DNA of 64,000 bases, from assembly GCA_033964015.1 (NCBI GenBank), contig CM066913.1:27368790-27432789 (forward strand). The letters run 5' to 3'. Under the pieces are notes generated by a model. The model searched no databases, was not told where the DNA came from, and saw only the letters and a list, made by a program, of their open reading frames with translations. Origin of the DNA: Scolanthus callimorphus. Taxonomy: Eukaryota > Cnidaria > Anthozoa > Actiniaria > Edwardsiidae. The translations under genes were made by a program, and so were the position numbers. Of this stretch, positions 54,458 through 64,000 are shown one piece after another. Position 1 is the stretch's first letter, and each line of letters begins with the position of its first letter.

Positions 54458-57400
54458 TTATTCCCTTTGAAAAATCTGATTTTCGAACACCTCCTCGTCC
54501 AGCGCCTCTTTGGGCCAGTCATACGTCTCGTTCGCCAACTTGACTAGGAAGCGAACAGTCATCTTTTGGGACCCAGACAGATTGCCGATTACCTTCCCCA
54601 GGTAAAATTCCCGCGAGTTGGTGTAAGCTACCGCAACGATATCCTAAAAAGAAATTGAATATGACATAAATATAAACAAGCCAAGGAACATTTTTGTTAT
54701 CAAATTATCTAGCTAGCTACTTTTATTGACGATCTATCGGTAGCATGTTATTCCTGTACAAACCTGATTCTTATCGTCATCCTCTTCGTCTCTAGACACT
54801 TTGCATTGCAATTCATCTTCTTTCTGTGAAAATCATTTCATGTACACGTCAGTGTTGTAGTACTGTATAACTAAAAGTTTGTGATATTTTTTTTTCAATC
54901 AAAAACAAGATTTTTTGGGTTAAATTTAATTAAAACTTATTTTGCCTCAGGAATCAAAATTTACATTCATTCTTCTAGTTCAAATTGTCGATGGTGCAAT
55001 TCTATTGCACAGGAGCAAAGTTCATCCGAATAGGGTTATCTTCATTACAGGGTCCTGAAGGGGGGGTCCCAATCCCGTTTCCCGGCCGTTTTTTGGGCAA
55101 AATCCCGTTCCCAGTAGGTAAAATCCCGGTCCCGGTAGGATCAATAGTTAAAATCCCGGCGCGCGAAAACTGCGATGTTGAAATTGAGATTTCTGCTTTT
55201 ATGGGCACTATCTCTTGGTACTCTCAATTTATCGAAACTTTTAAAACGAATTTAATATGTCTATAAGCCGTTAGCTGACTCGGGGAATGTTTAAGGCAGG
55301 CCTGATTTCGATAAACACAGTTCTTCAAGCCTCAAAGAAAAGGTCGATGAACATTGCATTTTTTTATGTAGTCAATAAGGCCTGTAGGTTTTATTCTTCA
55401 TGCCGCCGCAAATGACGAAATTGTTATTATTGCGGCGCGCAGAATTTTTGGGTCATGATACAGCTCTCGTAAGACCTAAGCCTATTGGATTGATACCCTC
55501 AGTGCAAAACATTAGACGGTCATACAATAGAACGAGGAAACAATGGGATGCTTTGTTATGCCTATCCAATCACACAATATCTTACGAGTAGCTGCATCAT
55601 CATCATCACTTGGCAGTAAAAAGGGAATGTTTCTTCTTTATCGTTTACAAACAAGACAACGATTCTGCTTACCTCCGCTAGTTTTCTTTTTGGAGTGGAG
55701 TGTCTTATCTGCAGTAGAAATTAAAATTTCGCGTTAAGTTATTTTTCTGTGTCAAGTCAAGGGGGACAGAAATACCGTGGTGCTAACGGTCACTCAATAA
55801 ACCATTTTGGCCGACTTTAAGAGTGTGATAATGTAACTAAAGTGTGATTTTAAAGAATTTACTAATCGGCGTAGCGCGACAAGTGAAACGAACTTGACCA
55901 AGGAGTATTGATTATTTTGCCTTGTTAACGAGGTGGGAAGTGTGCAGTAAATAAATAAATACATTCACTGGATATGCGACCAGATCAACTGGTGCAAAGC
56001 CGACGGTGGATCCAGGATCTTTTAAGGGGGGTCGATTTAAGGGGGGACGGGGTTGCAGCACTAAGTTGGACTGGTTTATGATCCATACTGAGCTCAAATA
56101 ACTACCACCCAAATATCTATCACTCTCATAGGACGGACAGGGCCAGGGCGGAGCATGCTTGAAAGTGGGGGGGGGGCTATATTTGGCTTATCTCCGGTGT
56201 AATAACCTGTGAGTGCGCACGAACTGCGTCACAAAGCTTCCTTTGTTTGGTAGAACGAATCAGGATGAAATAAGAACTGAACACGAAGGTGTCCTCTGGG
56301 AATGGTTATTACACCGGAGTTAACCCCTATATTTCTACTGTCGCCACCATAGCCGTTTTCACTATTACGCTATCGGTGCATGGACAGTGGTCATACCACT
56401 TCACTTAAATTATTTTGTGTGCGGAAAAAGTGAGGGGGGGGGGGGTTAGCCCCTCCCTCTCCTCGGGCCCTGTAACCCCTCCCTCTCCTCGGGCCCTGTA
56501 ACCCCTTCCTTAGATCCGCCCCTGTACGCCAAGATCGCGTAAGACACGCTGAAGAAATCAAGGTGTTTGCTGTTTTACCTTTGTTAACGTTCCCGAGCCT
56601 TTAGGTAGGATAGGCGACAAAGGAATTGCTGACTTAGCATCATCGCCTAACTCTACAGGACTGCCAGGAATAGGCAGTTCAACCTGTGGCGCCATAAACG
56701 CGTCATCCGACTCACACAGTTCGAGCCCCAGTCCCGATGAAGTTGTTACCTATGATAAAAGTAAATAAACATATGTATTTTGCAATAGGCCGTAAAATCA
56801 GTACCTTTCAGTATTTCTTCATACCTCGTGGATTTTCAGGTCTTTGTTTGTTTCAAGCAGGGTACCAGAGGGGCCTGCAGGGTTGTTGCCATGCTGCCTG
56901 TCCTGCTGAAACAATATCTTCTACAAAGAAGAGAAGAAACGAAATGTGAAGGGAATAACTTGAAGCAAAAAAAGCCCAGTATTAATAATGGTTGTCGTTA
57001 CCTTGTTATTCGTTCCACTCTTGGCGCCATTATCTGTCGTTTCCACTATTTCGGGTGGCTCAAATTCAACCTATGGGTTTACAGTTTTCGTGAGTTACCT
57101 GCACCGTATGATTGCTAACGCGACCTCAAAAAACGCTGTTGCGATTGGCGAGTTTACGCAAGAAAATTGTTATGTTAATTCTCTTGAACTAGAAAGTTAA
57201 ACATTCGAGACAAGGAAGCCAAAGGTTAGCTTAGAACCGGTTTATTGACCAATCTGGACCCACTGATTAAGTGACTCAAACCAGCTAACATTGGCCAATT
57301 GCCCATCGCAAGATTTAATTTTCTGGCCGCGTAGCAATGCATGCAGTGGTAAAAAGGCCATTATAGAGGTGTAACATGGATGTCAATTCAGTGTATAACT

Positions 57401-60400
57401 TACAATGCTTTTTGAGACGTATTCATTCAATTGCGCCTGGCAATCACGAAGCCTCTTCTTTAACCCGCTTTCAACCTATTTTATAGAATAGGATGTGTAC
57501 TGTTACACCTTTCGTCAGAGAAAGTGGTATTAACACATAACTAAGTGACATTTATGGAACCACTGATCAATCTAATTTTCGACTTACTTCTTTGTGATCC
57601 CTGAGTTCTTTACTCTCTCGGGACAAAAGCGCATCTAAAAATTGTCTTGTCTGCCTCTCCTCCTTTTGAAGCTATATAAAGAACACGGTAATCATTGCTA
57701 TGCAAAGCGACATACACATATTACAGTAGCTTGCTAAAACTAATTTCTTTTTCTTTTATTAGTTTTAATGTTGGAATTGATTTTGGTGGTCGGTAACTTA
57801 ACCGCTTAGAGCAAGTAAATCAAAGCTGCATCATGGATATTATTAACAATGTAATAAATCCAGTATTAAATGATAACAGAATCATATAACTCACTTATAT
57901 GTTTCTGATGACAACAATTATTAAAAACTATGCAATAGTGCCGCCAGTAACACCTTCTGCCCCCAAAACTTCATAGTTTAGCTATAAGAACGCTCGTATT
58001 AAAAGTCGAAGTTTCGTGAAGTCACGTTGCGACCGCCTATATTGTAGATTTGCCGAAACGGTGTCCAAATTGTTTATTTTCATGATGGTGTTTCTAACAA
58101 CCGTGTAAGAAAGATAGATTATTCGATGAGAAGACGATAAATTAGAAACAAACACGGAAATGTCTTGATGGGTATCTTTCACCTGTTACCTGTATCCCTC
58201 GCGCCTACTTGGCACATAAGACCTCATTTTTTAGGTTATCTTTCAGGGTATCTTTTAGGGTAATAATTTTGAGCCACGCCATGGCCCGCCATGTTTGGTA
58301 TCTTTTAGGGGTGAAACTGAAAATTTCCGACGATCATCCCCGACTAAAAAATGTGAGAGTCGACCTCTCTAAGGATACTATACTAACGAGTCGGGACGAG
58401 CATCCGGATGAACACCTACCGTTTCGCACTTGCTTTTAAATCTTTTCACTTCCTTGTTCGCAATAGCAACGCTATTTTTAAGCTAGGGAATGCAAAAAAG
58501 ATGTTAGCAATTATATTACGAGTTTATATTTGGAGTTTTCTAAGGTTGGTTACCATCTAGGGTTTACTAAAACTTCCAGCGCGGTCATTGAACAACCAAT
58601 GATAAAGTATTAATATTTTGGGACAAGCTGAAAATCATATAATGAATATTTGACATTAGTATCACTCACCAATCACATTCTGATTGGTTACTCTATTAGG
58701 GGACTATTATCAATAGACCTCTAGTAGCGAAAGCGCCGATTTTGAACATGAAAACAATGGTGGCCGCTTCTCGTTTTGTCGAGGTTTCTGGTAGTGATTT
58801 TTTAACACAATTTTTCCCTTTTTTGTTTGTCGAACATGTTGGATCAGTGATACTAAAACAATTAGACCTCTCGCCTTCAAGGGCCACGGGTCAAAAGCCC
58901 TTTCGGGCTCGAGGTCTAATTGTTAAATAGAATTTGTCAAAGTAGTACCTCTTTTATCTTTTCTCCAAAGATGTGTTTTGCTCTTGGAAATACTTGACGT
59001 CCTTTTGTAAACGGTCCACCTACGACACGAAAAAAGGTCGCGACGTATTTGAGTATTTGTCACGTACCACTCGTCGTTTATAGTGTTAATCAGTTACGTT
59101 GATCGATTATTAACAACTATCCCCCGAACACTGAGGTTTATATAATAAATACTTTTAAATTATATAATGATATTAAATTGTTTTGTAATATTCAACTTAC
59201 CAGATCACAATTGCCTTTCAGACGATCCCTTTCTACCTCCGTTTTCGAGATGCGTTGTTTTAACTTGAAAGGATAAAACAGAAATTTTCAGATAAATCAA
59301 CTGATATCAAAATTGCCGACTATGCATGTAGGTAAACAAAGAGCTTTCATGTATACCTCCTTTATTTCTTTTGCAAACTCCTGGTTTTGCTCTTTTAGAA
59401 TCATCTCCTAAAGCACAAGAAAGCCTTGTAGTTACGTGGCAAAATGAGCAATATGACAACAACAGCATGGTCAATTAATTTACGAGGAAGGGAGAACGCG
59501 AGGTTTCATCCAAAACTATTTGGTGTTTAAAAGTACTCAAAATGAGATGACGAATATTGCGGTGCACACTAGTGAGATAAGAACATCACGACACAAGTGC
59601 GCGCGCCTTTATGTTCAAGTGTGAATGGTTTTGACATAACATAAGCTCGACATAGGAGAAAAATCATGTTTTTTTTACACTTATGTCGTTTTGTTTATGT
59701 CGTTATGCGAGTTTATTATAGGGTTCATATAAAAGAAGTCATTTTCAATTCAACAATTCAACAATTGAAAGGTTATAATCAACTAAAGATGCAATCTACT
59801 ACAGAATCGCTACTACCACACTACGTCGGCTAAATTTATTCTCGTACCCAGAGCTCCCCGGCTTGTCGCCTCGCAGGGGGAGCTCTGGCGACATCCATTT
59901 AAGGGCCTTCGCGGATTGGATGAAATGGCGATCACACGTCAACGAAAGTAGCTTAATCTCGCTTTATAAAAAAAATCGTATCTGTCAAAATAACACTGGC
60001 ATTCGTTTCTTAGTCGTCTCTCAAACCTTTGCCTCCGACTTGAACGCTCAAAAAGTAATTATGAGGTATAAAACCACCAGCGAAGGCCTTCAAAGGGATG
60101 TCATCAGAGCCTCCCCTGCGATGCGACGAACCGGGGAGCTCTGGAAACGCACAAAAAAGGCAGCTTAGCGCATGTGCCAATTGAGAAACGAGAGGCCGTG
60201 GTCATACCTCGCAGCTGTGTGATATTAAGGCACTGTTTTCGAAACTGAGTTCCGTTTTTGCCGTACACACAAAACGCTTATCCGGCGCCTCCACTTTATC
60301 CACTTTCGGCAGCGTTTTCGAAAAAAATATGTTTCTTTGGGAAATTTAGCCGTTATGTAGTATATACTACAAATAGTTCTCACCAAAGCTGCCCCCTCCT

Positions 60401-61736
60401 TAGTACGGTTTGAATTAAATATTTCTACTGATACCACTGTTTTTGTTTCTAAAGCAATTATTTGTTGTCGCTTCCGGAACATCCGGCGGAAGTCTTTCAG
60501 AACTTACACTACAGAAGTTGCTCTGAAACAAATATACCAGAGCAAACTTTGAGATTGGCTTTATAATACACCAATTGTTTTTAACCACTGCACTAGTTTT
60601 CTATGTATTTTGTGTCTTTCATATGACTAAGGAATTATGTCTGAGTTCACTTTCGTCACGACAGAAAGATAAACTTAACAAACTCAACTTTGAAGACATC
60701 AATCACAATTTCGGACTCCTAACCCGACTTCTAAAAAGCGGGGCCAGCTCTAGTGAGCACTATTTCTTGTGATCAACAAGATAGTGATATTGATAAGCAA
60801 GTTTTACTGAATTTTCCAGTGTCCCTAGTATACAGCAAAAATAGTCAGACTTAGCCCTTATCGCTAGATCTCGACCCTACTTTGGTTGGACCGAGTTTAA
60901 ATTAATTGGCTGTATATTGAGTACGGTAATTGTAGAAAGGCATATTTAATGCAACATACCGTTTCGGTGCCGCTGCATTCTTCCTTTTTACTTTTTGGGC
61001 AAGCGTCTTTCTAAAAATAAAAGTTATTCCCAGTTACGCGGAAAACACATACTGGAAAAAAGAAAAAAGCAACGAATAACGGCAAATAACGTTAAGCGAT
61101 ACTGTGCAAAATAAGGGCAAACGTATCAAACTAACCTCCGTTAATAGTTCGGATATCGTTACCCTCTCCTCCAGGATGTCATTGAGGATGGAATGGATAT
61201 CCTTCTCTTCCATCGATGTCTTTATAAAGCTAAACGTATACTGGCTTATCTTGCCATTCTTTGAATACTTCTTTGGGTCGCTTGCAATTCGCATTATCAA
61301 GTGAAAATTGCGGTTGCTTTGACGTGCTATTCTGTCATAGCGTCTTAAATCCTGAAATAGTTAAAAAATCAAATGCTAAGTAAGATGTACTGATTCTACA
61401 AAAACTACTTAACAATTTTCACAAATGTTTTCACTTTCACGTTAGGACAGAAAAATCGTCAGAACTTACATTTGCTTTCCCAATTTCGGCCTTGTAGTTG
61501 TTTCTCCAGAGAGTCAATATTTTCTTGTCGTTTGATGGCTCACCAGTGGTGCCTTGTACATCGAAAAGTTTAGCTCTCATAGCCATTACCGTTAACACAA
61601 AATCGGGGACTTGGTGCTTTTTCTGTCCTTCATACTGCTGTAGTCGCTGGTAAGGGTCTATAGCAGGCGCTATTAGCCTAAATGATGTGCCTTCTTTAAC
61701 TGGGAATTCTAGAGCAGGGGGATCCGGAGTAGCCAT
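54458..61736 (-). CDS. Multi-exon gene, all introns phase 0; coiled-coil-like with C-terminal WP module
   Basis: The ATG at 61736 follows an in-frame TAG 15 nt upstream. Exons (high to low): 61470-61736, 61136-61351, 60960-61010, 60508-60522, 59357-59407, 59201-59263, 58420-58482, 57588-57671, 57404-57475, 57002-57070, 56825-56920, 56579-56749, 54764-54823, 54458-54643 (TAA). They total about 487 codons. Every junction has GT/AG borders and phase 0. Exon 1 reads MATPDPPALEFPVKEGTSFR. The second exon (DLRRYDRIARQSNRNFHLIM) continues a globular N-terminal region. The middle exons are charged and helix-rich (EMILKEQNQEFAKEIKE, LQKEERQTRQFLDALLSRES), fitting a coiled coil. An acidic low-complexity part precedes the last exon, DIVAVAYTNSREFYLGKVIG...YDWPKEALDEEVFENQIF, which resembles a module at the C-terminus of many uncharacterised cnidarian proteins. 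Function unknown. Confidence 0.7.
55060..55165. repeat. GC-rich tandem AAATCCCGTTCCC motifs
   Basis: AAATCCCGTTCCC/AAATCCCGGTCCCGGTAGG recurs four times in about 100 bp, inside a 1.8 kb intron. Confidence 0.65.
56192..56319. mobile_element. Small MITE, CTCCGGTGTAATAACC ends
   Basis: Perfect 16-bp inverted ends, 128 bp in all, with TTAT at the left and TTAA at the right. Probably TTAA-type. Confidence 0.7.
56446..56500. repeat. Tandem duplication, 26-bp unit
   Basis: CCCCTCCCTCTCCTCGGGCC plus CTGTAA occurs twice in succession next to a poly-G tract. Confidence 0.7.
58949..59019 (-). pseudogene. Candidate extra exon with an in-frame stop
   Basis: An acceptor-like GTCGTAG is followed by VDRLQKDVKYFQEQNTSLEK in phase 0, coiled-coil-like as in its neighbours, but a TAA follows before the nearest donor (GTACTA), and its length (71 bp) breaks the phase. 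It is probably skipped, decayed, or a premature-end isoform. The exons on either side join in phase 0 without it. Confidence 0.45.
59848..60144. mobile_element. GC-rich MITE, CCAGAGCTCCCCGG ends
   Basis: Ends of about 32 bp (CCAGAGCTCCCCGG, then TCGC and CGCAGGGG) match in inverted orientation with few changes. It lies in an intron of the 54458-61736 gene. The plus-strand frame across it has no recognisable domain. Confidence 0.75.
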
Positions 61737-62701
61737 ATTCGCGAAATACTACAGAGAGCAGGTTGGGTTACGGTTTTTGAACAAGAGGGCAACTTGAAAG
61801 AACTACTGTATAATTGACAAGCACTCCCTTTAAAGCACTCCCGTGCCTACGTGATGTATCAGCGTAATGCTCAAAGTATTCTGAAGACTTCCTAGTATCT
61901 TATTTCTAATTAAAATAAACAGCATTGGGCTTTACACTTTGCTCGCTGTCCCTTCTTCGGCGAACGTCCGTAAATCGAAATTAAAAGTCCCTAAAAGGGA
62001 AATGTTTTTACCCGGGGTGCGCGACCCAGGATCGGGAATAGCTCGACACCGCAAACAAATCGAAGAGCGCCGCGGGTAAAATACATTTCCCTCGATTCAC
62101 GGACGTTCGTAGCCTGCTCAACATGCGCTATCAGTGATACTTTAGGAAAACGGAACAAGTCCGTTGCGAGGCGCAGCGCGCCGGAAATCCGCTCGCGATG
62201 GATTTCAAGCCGAGCTTTTGACCGAGCGCTAGGAACAGTTTCAGAAACACTTTTCTCGGGAGTTTTCCGGAGCGCTTTCCGAGAGCCTGTTTCGGCTAGG
62301 ACGTTCGCCGAAGAACATAAACTAATTTCTTATCGGCAGTAGTTACCGCAGAAGGCTAAAGAGAGTTCATGGTATAATAAATTGCTATAGTCAAATGTAA
62401 TTTATTAAATGACAAACGACTTTAGTACCCGTATGGTGTATATACTTCAGCCTGCTTGCAGAACTGTTCTATTGAGTAGGATGTTGGCCTACCGTCACAT
62501 AAAAATACCAGATTTGATAAGGCTGCATGCGTTTACGTACTTATGTTAACCGCCTAATTGATGTGATTTCATTGGTAGGCTTTGCGCCTTTCTGCTCTGT
62601 AAAGTCAGACCACTCTCATGCATAATTTGAATGGTTTTCTAAGCTGGACTCGTGACCTATTTTAACCAATTCGATTGGTGGGAAAGGAGTCGGAGTGTTC
62701 C
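61737..62701. promoter_or_regulatory. Shared upstream region of two divergent genes
   Basis: The minus-strand gene starts at 61736 and the plus-strand gene at about 62702. The gap is therefore a candidate bidirectional promoter. A palindromic inverted CCAAT pair, CCAATTCGATTGG, lies at about 62666-62678, and GTGATTTCATTGG near 62560. No clear TATA box is seen next to either start. Confidence 0.5.
61954..62318. mobile_element. GC-rich MITE in the shared promoter
   Basis: TTCTTCGGCGAACGTCC at the left is complemented by GGACGTTCGCCGAAGAA at the right. The inside is CpG-rich (GCGCCGCGGGTAAAATACAT). Related CGGCGAAYGTCCG motifs occur near 9779. Confidence 0.65.
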
Positions 62702-63903
62702 ATGATAGCCAATGGCTGCAGTATTTTAAGGTTCAGGCGGGTAATTCGAAATTGCGCGCAAAATGTGCTCCGCATTATACGTATGATCATGGAGAGGTCA
62801 GAGCAACTCGAAGTTGCGAGTCTTTGTTTTCTCCTTATTGTGTTTATGTGGTTGATAACGGCAAGCAGGTACAAGCTAAATTTGCCAAAGAATAGCAGGA
62901 AACGTTTTCTGAAGTCTTGGATAAAAGCAACGCACCAAAGATGCATTCAAAGGGTAAGTTTCACGCTCAAAGTGAAGCCTCAACATGAAATTAATGTAAT
63001 TAGTTGGTTAGCAAGACCAACGTCTTTATTCGAACTGTTCCAGGAGTACGTCGATCAGATGACCATACACGAAGTTACTCATGTACCCTTACGTCTTCGA
63101 GGTGGCGGTAGTACCGTAAGTTTCAGTCGTAATTGGTAGTGTACTCGGCAAAACATCACAAGGCTAGCTGGTTTCGACTTATTGACCCCTAGTCATTCAA
63201 CGTGTCATTTATCAAGTTATTTATCAACTTGTTTGATCATTGTGTTGTTGTTTTGATTATAGTTTGTCCCAGAATCAGATGAGCAGTACGAGGGCACCGA
63301 TCAAAATGAAACGGTAAGCAAGAAGTATTTCTAGAGGCCCAAGTTTCAAAGTCACAAACTATATCTTTTATATATTTTTTAAATTACGTGAGCGACAATC
63401 ATAATGCGCCACAGGAGTCTCACTCTTAAACAAAGCTCTTGTATTGTACACGCCTGTATCCCCCCAAAAATATTGAAAATAATTTAGAGGAGACTTACTA
63501 GGAGATTTTCGCAAATGTCGAAACGAAACTGCTAACTTTAGAGACTATAGCTCACGAAACAACACTCGCGTGATTAACTAAAAGGGCTCTATATCTTTTC
63601 CAGGTTGAAAAGAAAATGTCTAAAAGGGAGCGATATTTAAAAGAAGCTCGTTCGAGGGAATTCAAGAAATGCTGTAGAAAGAACTGCTTACTGCGAGTCC
63701 TTGACGGCAACGACATCGAAAAGTGCACAACACTGTTTTGGAGGAAGTCGGAGGAGGATCAGCGCTTGTTTATATTAGACAGTCTTTTCCACATGAGCTA
63801 CAAGAAAGAATACGGAGGTTATGGATACCAGTATCTGGTAAACGGCAAAAAGATATGTCAAAAAGCATGGCGATGTGCATACGGGATCAGTAACGGGAGG
63901 TAA
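62702..63903 (+). CDS. Divergent three-exon gene, uncharacterised, 3' end beyond window
   Basis: Exons: about 62702-63115, 63263-63313 and 63604-63899, with GTAAGT, GTAAGC and GTAATA donors and AG acceptors. The first two junctions are phase 0. The frame can be read upstream to 62675 but only through a TTG, so the ATG at 62702 (MIANGCS) or the one at 62789 (MERSEQ) is the likelier start. A hydrophobic stretch near the second Met (CFLLIVFMWLIT) could be a membrane segment or signal anchor and is followed by basic residues. The third exon is Cys- and Trp-rich (CCRKNCLLRVL, CTTLFWRKSEEDQ, GKKICQKAWRCAYGISN), like the N-terminal part of uncharacterised invertebrate proteins often linked to transposase-like domains. 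The AGGTAATA at its end is both a possible donor and an in-frame stop, so the protein may stop at 63903 or continue outside. Confidence 0.6.
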
Positions 63904-64000
63904 TACTGACATTTTATCGTAAAGAGGAATTAAAGAGCCGCAGTCAACCGCCATTTTGTCAGCCTAGCAACATGTATCGTCGGACAAATCATCAACTTCC

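Overview
This window is eukaryotic, almost certainly from an animal nuclear genome. It is AT-rich, has intron-split genes with GT/AG borders, and is dominated by transposable elements. A tRNA-headed SINE, CR1/L2- and RTE-like LINE fragments, Helitrons, a Ty3/Gypsy element, a tyrosine-recombinase element and many TTAA-flanked foldback elements together suggest a cnidarian, most likely an anthozoan (coral or anemone). That placement is inferred from family resemblance alone.

Layout. 1-5.1 kb: LINE remnants, one of them split by a 1.67 kb Mutator-type MITE that carries two further insertions. 5.5-17.6 kb: a Helitron cluster with one head-to-tail junction and one 3.3 kb minus-strand copy, filled with nested foldback and Harbinger-like elements, an RTE LINE tail and an LTR-like repeat pair. 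18-33 kb: MITEs and repeats, including three same-family MITEs in a row, a 1.75 kb near-perfect palindrome with TTAA flanks, and a SINE at 31.2 kb. 33.2-38.7 kb: a three-layer nest, in which a small tyrosine-recombinase element is interrupted by a decayed Ty3/Gypsy element whose 5' LTR holds a MITE. 39-44 kb: foldbacks, a LINE RT fragment and a second Mutator-type MITE. 45-49 kb: a threefold tandem ~1.1 kb unit rich in CCAAT motifs.

Host genes are confined to the right end. A minus-strand gene runs from 61.74 to 54.46 kb through at least 14 small exons, all joined in phase 0, and ends in a short WP-motif module. Further minus-strand exons (53.9-50.7 kb) encode part of a Ulp1/SENP-like cysteine protease domain, with its His and Asp regions visible. 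They may be a read-through or alternative 3' end of the same gene, or a separate decayed gene. A divergent plus-strand gene starts near 62.7 kb and runs to the window edge. The two share a region of about 1 kb that holds a GC-rich MITE.

The most notable non-gene signals are a hammerhead-ribozyme-like hairpin (52.98-53.06 kb) in an insertion with a clear target duplication, the tyrosine-recombinase nest, the abutting Helitrons and the long palindrome. Coordinates of exons and repeat ends were read by eye. Family names come from recognised motifs and target-site duplications, not from searches.
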